Shown here: positions 28,616-37,023 of the stretch, one piece after another
How the letters are laid out: every line of letters starts with the position of its first letter
Numbering within the stretch: the first letter of the stretch is position 1
DNA from: Candidatus Krumholzibacteriia bacterium
GTDB lineage: Bacteria; Krumholzibacteriota; Krumholzibacteriia; LZORAL124-64-63
Reading direction: 5' to 3'
Length of the DNA stretch: 64,000 nt
Assembly (NCBI GenBank): GCA_016744705.1
Contig: JADGDU010000001.1
Location: 203,913 to 267,912 of the forward strand
Position numbers and translations under genes: made by a program
Notes under the pieces: generated by a model
What the model was told of the DNA's origin: nothing
What the model saw: the letters and a program-made list of their open reading frames with translations, nothing else
The model's database searches: none

Positions 28616-29236
28616 TCAGCCTCCGCCATGCCCTCCATAATTGTCCACTTCCTCCATAGCAAGAACAGAGCGCAGTAACCCATAAGTAAAGCCCCAGAGG
28701 TAATAATCGTCCAAGGGGTAGGTGGGAAAAACATGACCCGGAAATATCTCAACCTGTTGGTGCCTTGATTGGTTTTGGAAATTCTTGATAGGCAGCCAGC
28801 AGGAACCCTGAATTTCCTCTGGACTCAATGTGAGCGACGGGGACGATCCAATGACGAAGAGAAATGGTTGAACCAGTAAGTGTTTTTTTTGAATGCGCCC
28901 CGCCGTAGCAAGAGGCAATCGTTCCTGAAGTTGGCTGCTCTCTAATCTGAGGCCAGTCTCTTCTTTTGTTTCCCTAAGACATGTTGCCAGAAGGTCCGCA
29001 TCTTCATCCTCTTTCTTTCCTCCGGGGAAAGAGAAATGACCAGACCAGGGATCCTGCGGTAGGCAGGCTCTTCTGAGGATGAGAACAGACTCCACCGGAT
29101 TCATGCACTTGATGATAGCCACAGCAGCTGTTGCATTGTTGGGGGAAATTGCCATTTCTACAGGTACGCGGCTGACATTAAAACTAACCTTTTTGTTTAG
29201 GACCTCGGCGGAAATTTCCTGTGAATATGGTACCAA
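28616..29236 (-). CDS. Nudix hydrolase, CoA pyrophosphatase-like
   Basis: 206 residues. A complete Nudix box is visible ('GGKKEDEDADLLATCLRETKEETGL'-type spacing, G-x5-E-x7-REUxEExGU), preceded by 'LILRRACLPQDPWSGHFSFPGGK', which resembles the NudL/NUDT7 signature. The C-terminal half has the 'WLPIKNF' strand typical of the group. Likely cleaves CoA or related diphosphates in the cytoplasm. The start codon is uncertain: TTG 29236 gives the longest form, and an internal ATG ('MAISPNN') is also possible. Confidence 0.8.
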   Translation of the reverse strand: MVPYSQEISAEVLNKKVSFNVSRVPVEMAISPNNATAAVAIIKCMNPVESVLILRRACLPQDPWSGHFSFPGGKKEDEDADLLATCLRETKEETGLRLESSQLQERLPLATAGRIQKKHLLVQPFLFVIGSSPSLTLSPEEIQGSCWLPIKNFQNQSRHQQVEIFPGHVFPTYPLDDYYLWGFTYGLLRSVLAMEEVDNYGGHGGG

Positions 29237-29337
29237 GTTTTAGTGAGAATGCAATTACGGGAACCACATTACTTTCCGTTATAATAATCGTTTCAAGATC
29301 CATGTTGAATAAACCCAATACGATGGGGGAGTCAACT

Positions 29338-29939
29338 ATGTTTATTTCAAAAAAATCCTTTGTACATTTTTAGTCCTGTTGGTTTTGAGTTCTTCAAGCC
29401 TGGGCACAGCCGGCACTATCGAAGATGCCGCCACTCTGTTTGAAAATGGAAATCTTGTGGAAGCAGCCTCCATGTTTCAGGACTTGCCCGGAAAGGGTGA
29501 CGCCAACGCCCAGCTTCTTCTGGGGAAATCCTACCTGTTTGGCACCGGGGTTCCCCATGATCCCGAAAAAGCACTGCATTGGCTACATTTAGCCGCAGAG
29601 CAAAATGATCTGCATGCGCAGTCCCTACTGGGTGCCATATATCTTGAAGGCAATGGTGTTGGGCAAAATATTCCTGAAGCCCTCAAGTGGTTCAATAAGG
29701 CAGCCCATGATGGAGATGTTCATTCCATGGCTATTCTGGGTATGCTATATAGGGATGACGACTGGATCGTAAAGGACCTCGAACTGGCCCATTTTTGGTT
29801 CAGCCAAGCAGCGCACAAAGGCGCCCCTTTGGCCCAGCAAGCCCTTGGCTCCATGTATCTCCAGGGAGAGGGTATCGATAAGGACTACACCCAAGCCCAC
29901 CTTTGGTTCAGCCTGGCTCAGGAATGGGGACCACAATAA
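29338..29939 (+). pseudogene. Sel1-repeat secreted protein with frameshift in the signal peptide
   Basis: The mature part (about 186 residues) consists of four Sel1-like repeats ('AQLLLGKSYLFGTGVPHD', 'AQSLLGAIYLEGNG', 'SMAILGMLY', 'AQQALGSMYLQGEGI'), a helical scaffold for protein contacts. A good start exists at ATG 29338, with GGGGGAG upstream, but it reads only 11 codons before a stop. Adding one A to the A7 run just after the ATG (about 29351) would give M-F-I-S-K-K-I-L followed by a textbook signal peptide fused to the repeats. So the gene is split by a single base in a homopolymer: true mutation, slippage-controlled expression or an assembly error. Confidence 0.72.
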
Positions 29940-30240
29940 TTATTAGTGCTCCCTGCATTGATTTTCCAACATTTGGCCCTCACCACAAGTTAGGGTATAC
30001 TGAGAGGTTAAGGCTGGTTCTTTCTCGTTTTTGACATCCCCAGATCAAAGAGACTCGGGGCATTGTTGTCAAATGAAAGTCCCACCCATTCGGCTTGATT
30101 TTCACCATTTTTGTGTGAGATTATCCCGAACCAATACACGCTATCAACTCCGCCAAAATCTCGCCCCAGGCTTGGCTAGATACTGGTTTGTCCCTTGCGC
30201 CTGACAGCATCAGAAGCAACCAACCAAGCTTGGGTCCAAT
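29940..30240. other. Intergenic region; possible promoter element
   Basis: No gene seen. At 30106-30120 the sequence CATTTTTGTGTGAGA recurs at 56630-56644 upstream of the PAS kinase gene, so it may be a shared promoter or binding element. Confidence 0.35.
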
Positions 30241-32052
30241 ATGAAAAATCCCTCTTTTCCAGGAATCCTCATTCCTTTCATTATTGCTATCATGGCAGTC
30301 GCCTTTTCCGAAAAGCCGGCCAACGCCCTGGAATCCTTTGATTTTGAGGCGCGCTATCTTGTGCACCCGGGCAACCAAATCTGGGACTTCTGCCTGATCC
30401 CCAATGACGATCAATACCACGTCTTTTACCACACCATTTCACCAGACCTCCAACACCCAGCCAATGCCGACACCATCTGGCACGCCGTATCCACAGATTT
30501 GCGCCGATGGGAAATACTTGGCCCAGCCCTCACCTCTGGCCCCCACTGGTGGGACGCCGAAGCTCTCTGGGCGCCCGATGTGGTCTTTGACGAACTGAAC
30601 AAACGCTGGGCGATGCTCTACACCGGAGTCGGCCAGGGCATGGTGCAACGCGCTTGTCTGGCCTGGTCAGACGATCTGGTGAATTGGACCAAAGCTGCCG
30701 AAAACCCAGTCTTCGAACCGGATTCACAGATCTATTTTTGGGCACCGGATCAGGAATGGAGTTCGTTCCGCGATCCTGAGGTCTATTACGAAAACGACCA
30801 ATGGAACATGTTGAGCACCGCAGGCATACGGGTAGGTGGTTTTCCCGGCCACAAGCGCGCCATCGTTCACAGGGCCGTTTCCAATGACCTGATTCATTGG
30901 ACCGATGCTGGGCCTTTTTTCCAGCATGATGGGGCTGATGGCCAAGGCTACGATTTTGAAAGCGTTCAGTACATCAAGCGGAACGGCAATCACCATCTTT
31001 TCTTTGTCGAACAAGACCCGAATCTGGATACCCATTCCACAAGCCTCATCTCGGCACGGAGCACCGAGAATTGGACCATGGCCGATCGTATCTATTTCGA
31101 CGAAGGCTGGGCGCCAGAGATTCAAAGCATTAATGGGAATGTATTCGACACCATGTTCGGCCGTTTGTACCAGTACGACAACCCCCACACAAACCTGACC
31201 CAAGTCATTATTCGCTTCGATGCTCTGAGATTTCAACAGGGCGGCAGCACACCCTGGATGTACCACTGGGACCCCTTGGAAAAAAACTGGCCCATTCGCA
31301 TAGGCACCGTTGGAGCGGCGGCCCCCACCTTCGGCGACAACCCTATTCTGCGCGGTGAACATTCCTCCGGGTTTCAAGGCAATGGCTGGTTCAGCAGCTA
31401 TGAAAACTTCGGCGGCCCCCTAAGCGGTATCGGCGAGCCAGGTCTCACCCTTGGCGATTCAGCCACCGGTGGGTTGATGGGAAAAGATTTCATCGTCAGC
31501 GGCGACTATCTGCATTTCCTTTTGGCTGGCGGGTATTACCCCGAAACCTGCTTCATCAGTCTCGTCGATGCCCATACTGACGAAATGCTGTTCAGGACCA
31601 CCGGCACTGGCAGTCCGCTCATGAATACCCAATTTTGGGATCTGCGCGGACATTTCGGCCGGGTGGTCAAACTGCTCATCGTCGACAACGAAACCGGACC
31701 CAACGGGTGGATTGCTGTGGACTCAATCACCGAAGCCATGAGTGCACCCACCCCAGCCGAGGACACCATGCCCCCGACCTACAGACTTGATGGATGTTAT
31801 CCCAATCCTTTCAATCCCCAGACAACAGTCTCTTTCCGCCTGGCTAAAGCGGAGATGATTGAGGTGGATGTGTATGACGTGAAAGGATTGCATGTGACCC
31901 AACTAGCCAGTCAAATCTTTAGCTCCGGATCCCATGCTCTCACGTGGAATGGTCGTGACAGCCAAGACCGTGTCATGCCTTCAGGACCTTACTTTGTCAG
32001 GTTGTCCACTGGCACAGTCGTCGAATCTCGTAAGGTTTTGCTTCTAAAGTAG
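30241..32052 (+). CDS. Secreted GH32/GH43-like five-bladed beta-propeller glycosidase with FlgD-like sorting domain
   Basis: 603 residues with an N-terminal signal peptide. Residues about 35-330 have the furanosidase/GH32-GH68-GH43 propeller pattern: repeated 'W..A.S.DL..W' blades, and an 'RDP' motif at 177-179 ('SSFRDPEVYY') as in levanases and invertases. 'HAVSTDLRRWE' and 'HRAVSNDLIHWT' are characteristic. A beta-sandwich (about 385-500) is followed by a FlgD-like C-terminal domain ('CYPNPFNPQTTV...SGPYFVRL') ending in KVLLLK. Likely an extracellular polysaccharide hydrolase, perhaps of fructans; the substrate is not determinable here. The next gene, 69 bases on, encodes a small secreted protein and may be co-expressed. 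Confidence 0.83.
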   Translation: MKNPSFPGILIPFIIAIMAVAFSEKPANALESFDFEARYLVHPGNQIWDFCLIPNDDQYHVFYHTISPDLQHPANADTIWHAVSTDLRRWEILGPALTSGPHWWDAEALWAPDVVFDELNKRWAMLYTGVGQGMVQRACLAWSDDLVNWTKAAENPVFEPDSQIYFWAPDQEWSSFRDPEVYYENDQWNMLSTAGIRVGGFPGHKRAIVHRAVSNDLIHWTDAGPFFQHDGADGQGYDFESVQYIKRNGNHHLFFVEQDPNLDTHSTSLISARSTENWTMADRIYFDEGWAPEIQSINGNVFDTMFGRLYQYDNPHTNLTQVIIRFDALRFQQGGSTPWMYHWDPLEKNWPIRIGTVGAAAPTFGDNPILRGEHSSGFQGNGWFSSYENFGGPLSGIGEPGLTLGDSATGGLMGKDFIVSGDYLHFLLAGGYYPETCFISLVDAHTDEMLFRTTGTGSPLMNTQFWDLRGHFGRVVKLLIVDNETGPNGWIAVDSITEAMSAPTPAEDTMPPTYRLDGCYPNPFNPQTTVSFRLAKAEMIEVDVYDVKGLHVTQLASQIFSSGSHALTWNGRDSQDRVMPSGPYFVRLSTGTVVESRKVLLLK

Positions 32053-32094
32053 GTGCAGGATTGCTTGGGAGAAGGCACACGATTGTTGAAAGTG

Positions 32095-32103
32095 TGTTAT
32101 AAT
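32095..32103 (+). promoter_or_regulatory. Extended -10 promoter element
   Basis: TGTTATAAT forms an extended -10 (TGn-TATAAT) inside the 69-base gap before the small secreted-protein gene. A transcript would start near 32110, just at the GGAGG, leaving a very short leader. No good -35 is visible. Speculative. Confidence 0.35.
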
Positions 32104-32121
32104 ACCTGCGGAGGTAAAAAG

Positions 32122-32799
32122 ATGACCCGCAGAATGTACCCATTCCTAATCATACTTTTTCTGTCTTTGGGCGGCGCCTCGGCTTTGGCTTGGAACGGTG
32201 TGGAAATTTTGGACGCGCATGGTCGTGTCGAACACCTCAATTTTGGCTCCGGCGGCATGGGCCCCGACCACTGCTATTGGGACCATGCTGATTCTCCCGA
32301 CCCTTTCTTTCATATCACCAATGCAGACGCCATAGGCATCTACGACACGTGCGACGATCCGTGGCTGGCCCATGCCGATGCTGACAGCTTGAGTTTTCAT
32401 GGCGCATGGCCCCTGAGTGAATCCTGGACTGCCAATTCCACTGAGTACGGTGTAGACTTATCCTGCACGGTTTCCATTGCTGCCAACACCCGCCTGCGAG
32501 CAGAGCGATTGGTGCTTTCCACTGACCTGACTCTAAATGAACATGAATTGGTTCTTATTTATCCCGATGGCAGTATCCAATCCCTTTTGGGTGAAGGGCC
32601 TGAGCCTGATAGCGCTCAACTGATACTCACTCCGGGAATATACGAGGTCAATCTACACGTCATGGCCAAGAGCAACCGGCCTCAGGGTGAGAATATCATT
32701 GAACCTTATGATGGACGAGTTTCACTCTATTGGGAAGAGCCAGGAACTGTGGGAGTTGAGAGGGTTGATTGGAGTTCTTTAAAGGCGATTTATCGGTAA
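32122..32799 (+). CDS. Secreted beta-sandwich protein with C-terminal 'SLKAIYR' tail
   Basis: 225 residues from ATG 32122, preceded by GGAGG at seven bases. Signal peptide ('FLIILFLSLGGASALA') and two or more beta-sandwich regions with three Cys. The C-terminal part ('HELVLIYPDGSIQSLL...LTPGIYEVNLHV') resembles the corresponding part of the protein at 52781-53443 ('ESLVIFHHESGEILL...VEPGTYTVNGGL'). Both finish with the same motif, here 'VDWSSLKAIYR'. It follows the FlgD-tailed glycosidase gene on the same strand. Function unknown; exported. Confidence 0.77.
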   Translation: MTRRMYPFLIILFLSLGGASALAWNGVEILDAHGRVEHLNFGSGGMGPDHCYWDHADSPDPFFHITNADAIGIYDTCDDPWLAHADADSLSFHGAWPLSESWTANSTEYGVDLSCTVSIAANTRLRAERLVLSTDLTLNEHELVLIYPDGSIQSLLGEGPEPDSAQLILTPGIYEVNLHVMAKSNRPQGENIIEPYDGRVSLYWEEPGTVGVERVDWSSLKAIYR

Positions 32800-32850
32800 A
32801 GCAGGCCGTTCCCCAAAACGCACCATCGGTCACTAATACAAAAAAGACAA

Positions 32851-34674
32851 TTATGATTCGAAGGGTTTTTCGGATGGAGAACCGGATGTCCTAATTCGGT
32901 TCTTGCCCAGGCGCTTGGCCTCCAGCATCGCACTATCTGTCCGGTTTACCAGGCTCACCATGATATCAGCTTTTTGAAGATCAGAGACACCAAAACTGAC
33001 TGTAATTTCTTTTCCCACTGAAAAAGTTTTGGCACTGACCATTTCACGCAATTTTTCCGCGAGTTGTTCTGCGCCGTCGAGTGTCGTTTCTGGTGCGAGG
33101 ATGATAAACTCCTCCCCTCCCCAACGTGCGAAAATATCCGAATCTCTGAGGGCGACCTTCACCAACTGAGTAATTTCCTTAAGAACAAGGTCGCCGGCCA
33201 AGTGTCCAAAGTTATCGTTGACCTGTTTGAAATCGTCGATATCAAACATGATCAGGGCCAGAGGCCTTTGGTACCGAGTGGCTTTTTCCATTTCCTGCTT
33301 AATGATCGTATCAAATATTTGCCGGTTATAGATGCCGGTCAGCCCATCAAAGTTGGCCTGTTTGGATAATGCCTTGTTGATCTCTTCCAACTCGAGTCTT
33401 TTTTCCTGAAAACCCAGCAGTAAGGTAACCAGTGCTGCAATGACGAAAATCGCCGGTACGTAACTCGGTATGTTGGCTGGTTTATTCGGCTTTTTAGGCT
33501 CCGGTCTGGGTCTTGTGGGGATGCCCATTTTCTGCAACAGACCAATAGCAGAATAAGTGGTGTAAATATCGCCACCATATTGGCCGCCTGAAGTTCTCAG
33601 TGAGATGACATATCGACTAAGCTGGTCTATATCAACCCGGTCGAGAAGTTTCATGTCCTGGAGCAACCAAATGATCAAATGGGTGGCCTTGATTGAAGGC
33701 TCTTTCTTCCCGGAGATATTGTTCCGGCAAAATGCTCCCTGCTCTGGCAAATAGTATTGTTGAAGAATGCAGTCCACCAGACGGCTCAGGTTGATCGTAT
33801 TTTTTACAGCCTCAAATTTGGCGGCGTCACTGCCATTGGTTGTATTCCAAATGGAGATGAAGGCCCGAAAAGCATTGTAGCTGTCTTTGACTGGCTTATG
33901 GGGTTGGCCACTATAACCACCCGTTTTCGGGTCATGGCTGGCGGAGACAAATTGCTTGATGCCCTCGCTTAGCTCTTCAGGAAATGGTCGTTGCATATGC
34001 CGATGAAGGATCTCCAATGCACGTCCGGCAAACGAAGTGCACTTCAAGCTGGAATTCATTCCTTGTTTCGGATAATGCTCATCCCAGAAACCACCGTCGG
34101 GATTTTGGTGGGCGGTTATAAAATTCCAGACTCTTTCAAGATCCAGTCTGGGATCGTCAAGAAATCCAAGAGCATCCAGGGTGATGAGGGCGTCCATGGT
34201 GGGACGCACTCCTGCCACCTTACCTGGCAGTGTTTTAAACCCCGCATATTGGGTGCCTGATTCATATTTGCTGTATACAGGTACTGACTTGCTCTTGATA
34301 TCTGCTTCATAGAGACCGAGTATAAACTCACCAACCGCCATGCGATTAATGGTCACCATCCCATCAAGATCACTCAATGTACTTATAGCATAACGGGTCG
34401 CGCGAAGAGTGCTGTCATTCAGCTGGGAAGGCTCAAATAACATGTCCGGGTTGTCTACAAAATAACCTGACGGGTTTTGTCGGTTCACAACCCATTGTAT
34501 GGTCGTCCGGGGTGTATAAAAAAAGTTATGTTCTTGATGGTCTTCAAGAGCTATCAGATACTGCGATTCTAATACGAAATTTTTTCGTGTATGATCTGCT
34601 ATTTGCCACTGGAAAAATATAGCAAAGGCAACTAGCCCAGCCGCAAGTAACAGTAGGACCTTATTGATCCGCAA
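32851..34674 (-). CDS. Membrane diguanylate cyclase with periplasmic prenyltransferase/squalene-cyclase-like sensor domain
   Basis: 607 residues from TTG 34674 (GGAGGTAAGAA upstream). One N-terminal transmembrane helix (about 5-24) and a second at about 410-430 bracket a roughly 380-residue periplasmic domain. That domain has repeated QNPDGGF-type motifs ('NPDGGFWDEHY', 'KTGGYSGQ', 'TSGGQYGGDIYTTYSA'), the hallmark of the alpha/alpha-toroid fold of squalene cyclases and protein prenyltransferases. A short coiled coil and a GGDEF domain with intact 'GGEEF' active site follow ('DGLTGIYNR', 'FDIDDFKQVND'). It should make cyclic di-GMP in response to an extracytoplasmic signal, perhaps a terpenoid or glycan-like ligand. 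The GGDEF half is certain; the toroid assignment is strong from its repeats. Confidence 0.85.
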   Translation of the reverse strand: MRINKVLLLLAAGLVAFAIFFQWQIADHTRKNFVLESQYLIALEDHQEHNFFYTPRTTIQWVVNRQNPSGYFVDNPDMLFEPSQLNDSTLRATRYAISTLSDLDGMVTINRMAVGEFILGLYEADIKSKSVPVYSKYESGTQYAGFKTLPGKVAGVRPTMDALITLDALGFLDDPRLDLERVWNFITAHQNPDGGFWDEHYPKQGMNSSLKCTSFAGRALEILHRHMQRPFPEELSEGIKQFVSASHDPKTGGYSGQPHKPVKDSYNAFRAFISIWNTTNGSDAAKFEAVKNTINLSRLVDCILQQYYLPEQGAFCRNNISGKKEPSIKATHLIIWLLQDMKLLDRVDIDQLSRYVISLRTSGGQYGGDIYTTYSAIGLLQKMGIPTRPRPEPKKPNKPANIPSYVPAIFVIAALVTLLLGFQEKRLELEEINKALSKQANFDGLTGIYNRQIFDTIIKQEMEKATRYQRPLALIMFDIDDFKQVNDNFGHLAGDLVLKEITQLVKVALRDSDIFARWGGEEFIILAPETTLDGAEQLAEKLREMVSAKTFSVGKEITVSFGVSDLQKADIMVSLVNRTDSAMLEAKRLGKNRIRTSGSPSEKPFES

Positions 34675-34975
34675 TTCTTACCTCCGACTGAGGTTCAATG
34701 CTTGCGCAAATTCAAAGCATTTTCTAGGACTGAGTAAGCAAAACCCTAAGAGGCATAAAAGTTGTACAACCTAGCTCTCCCCGTCAACCCGACATTTCTA
34801 AAGTAAGGTTTTCAGCTTCTTGAGCCCCTCCCCATTGTCTGACACCCAAAACCTGAAACCCCCGGCATCAAAATCAAGGGCATTGTGGAAAACAGGAATT
34901 TAGAATACATTTTCCTTTAGGAGTTCATTTCACCATATCATTATTGTAAGCGGCTCTGGAAAGCGGCAATACAAC
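34675..34975. other. Divergent intergenic region
   Basis: Lies between the diguanylate cyclase (minus) and a hybrid histidine kinase (plus). No protein-like frame, repeat or terminator was found. Both divergent promoters must be here, but neither could be assigned with confidence. Confidence 0.4.
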
Positions 34976-36874
34976 TTGAACTTAAATCTCCTTACATTGG
35001 CCTTCAACGGAAAATGGAAGCATCTGGAATCCCAGTATGTCGCCCACCATTTTCAGGATTCTCTGCCTCAGATGAGGATCGCCCTCGTAATTGCCACTCT
35101 GTTCTATTCTGCTTTTGGCTTTCTCGACGCCCTGATGATACCGGAGATGAAGCACGCCTTCTGGTTGATTCGTTTCGCCGTTGTGGCCCCGGTGGCTGCC
35201 GTGGTTCTGCTCTTTTCATTCACTGCCGCCTTTGAAAAATTCGCCCAACCGGCCCTGGCCCTCGTGTGTTTGGTGGGGGGTATTGGGGTGGAAGGTATGG
35301 TCATCCTGGCCGATTCTGTGGCCATGTATTCCTATTACACCGGAATTATCCTGATCTTCATCACCATTTATACGTTTATGAGAATTCGGTTTGTTTGGGC
35401 CACTGGGTGCGGCTGGTTGCTGGTCATATTCTATGAGGTCGGCGCGATATTTCTTTCCGACACACCGGACACCCTCGTGATTCATAACAACTTCTTTTTT
35501 ATCACTGCCAATGTTCTGTGTATGCTGGCTGGCTATGCCATTGAGCTGAATTCTCGCAAACTGTTCATCACCAATTTACAACTGGAGGAAACCAAAAATC
35601 AGGTTGTTAAAGACAATGAAGAACTTGACCTGCGAGTTTATGAGCGCACCCTGGAGCTCAATGCTGCCAACAAAAAACTGAACCTCGAAATCATAGAAAA
35701 AGTTGCTTCTGAAAAAACCAAACTCTTGTTGGAAAAACAGATCAACACCAAACAAAAACTGGAATCTCTCGGTACTCTCGCCGGCGGCATCGCCCATGAC
35801 TTTAACAACATTCTCGCCGCAGTCATCGGCTATGCTGAGCTGACCCAGGAGGGCCTTGATCGCGGTAGTCTGAATTATTCCAACCTACAGCAAATTCTCG
35901 CAGCAGGAACCCGGGGCAAAGAACTGACCGGCCAGATTCTTGCCTTCAGCCGCCAAACCAACTCGGCACTCATGCCCGTTTTAGTCAGCCCCATGATTGA
36001 TGGAGTCATCAGCATGGTTCAAGCGACGATCCCTAAGAACATCACCTTAACCGTAACGGGCCGAACCAAGTCCTGTGTGCGCGGAGATGAAGGCCAGCTC
36101 CATCGAATCATCCTCAACCTCTGCACCAATGCCTATCAGGCCATCACCCCGCAGAAGGGAACTATTGAAGTTCATGCTCAGGATGTTTCCATCGAGGCGA
36201 TGGCGGAGTTTGGTGAAGGCCCACTCGATCCGGGTGAATATGTAAAAATATCGATATCCGATACTGGGCCAGGGATCGACCCCGAATTCCTCGATCAAAT
36301 CTACGATCCTTTTTACACCACCAAAGCCCCTGATGAGGGAACGGGTATGGGATTGTCTGTGGTCCACGGGATCGTGACAAAACATAAAGGCCAGATTCGG
36401 GTATCCAGTGAATTGGACGTTGGCACCACTTTCGAAGTCTTCCTGCCCATAGAGAACGAGCCCCTAATAGAAGAAATCGCCACAGTCGTTTCTGAGAAAC
36501 GAGGCCATGGCTTGGTCATGTTAGTCGAAGATGAACCGGAGATTCTGTTCGTCCTGGAAAAACATATCGAAGCTTTGGGATATCAAACCAAAGGCTTTAC
36601 CAATGGCCGGGAAGCCATCGCTGAATTCTATAAGTCTCCAAATCTTTTTGATCTGGTTATGACCGACTTCAACATGCCGGAAATCACCGGTCTGGAGCTG
36701 GGTAAAATCATCAAAAGCGTGCGCCCCAATATCCCCATTATTTTGTGCACCGGCCACAGCGGAAACCTGGATCAGGATATTTTGAAAACCGGTGGCATCA
36801 CTTTTCTTCTGGAAAAACCAGCCAGGAAAGCGGAGATTGCCGCTGCCATCAGTAAAATCCTAAATCAAAACTAG
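34976..36874 (+). CDS. Membrane hybrid histidine kinase with C-terminal receiver domain
   Basis: 632 residues from TTG 34976. Six transmembrane helices (about 32-190, MASE-like) lead into a coiled coil (195-262). A HisKA domain carries phospho-acceptor His274 ('LAGGIAHDFNNIL', the class seen in NtrB-like hybrid kinases). A HATPase domain follows ('DTGPGI', 'GTGMGLSVVHGIV'), then a receiver domain (about 510-632) with 'LVEDEPEIL' and the phospho-Asp in 'VMTDFNMPEITG'. There is no DNA-binding output. The same HDFNN-HATPase-REC core occurs in the kinase at 56701-59064, suggesting a local paralog pair. Signal unknown. Confidence 0.88.
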   Translation: MNLNLLTLAFNGKWKHLESQYVAHHFQDSLPQMRIALVIATLFYSAFGFLDALMIPEMKHAFWLIRFAVVAPVAAVVLLFSFTAAFEKFAQPALALVCLVGGIGVEGMVILADSVAMYSYYTGIILIFITIYTFMRIRFVWATGCGWLLVIFYEVGAIFLSDTPDTLVIHNNFFFITANVLCMLAGYAIELNSRKLFITNLQLEETKNQVVKDNEELDLRVYERTLELNAANKKLNLEIIEKVASEKTKLLLEKQINTKQKLESLGTLAGGIAHDFNNILAAVIGYAELTQEGLDRGSLNYSNLQQILAAGTRGKELTGQILAFSRQTNSALMPVLVSPMIDGVISMVQATIPKNITLTVTGRTKSCVRGDEGQLHRIILNLCTNAYQAITPQKGTIEVHAQDVSIEAMAEFGEGPLDPGEYVKISISDTGPGIDPEFLDQIYDPFYTTKAPDEGTGMGLSVVHGIVTKHKGQIRVSSELDVGTTFEVFLPIENEPLIEEIATVVSEKRGHGLVMLVEDEPEILFVLEKHIEALGYQTKGFTNGREAIAEFYKSPNLFDLVMTDFNMPEITGLELGKIIKSVRPNIPIILCTGHSGNLDQDILKTGGITFLLEKPARKAEIAAAISKILNQN

Positions 36875-37023
36875 CCAGGAGACGGAGATGCACGTATTGG
36901 CCCGGATTTTATAAGAATCACGCCCCTGTCCTGATCCCTATTGTGGTAATATTGCAGCATGTATTATTGTCCTTCTCTCAACGCCATTGATTGCAACCAA
37001 ATTGACAGGGTGGTTCTGTTGAA

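Noticed and set aside
30724..31377. Open frame of 217 codons on the minus strand
   Set aside because: Antisense shadow of the glycosidase gene; no ribosome binding site or family match.
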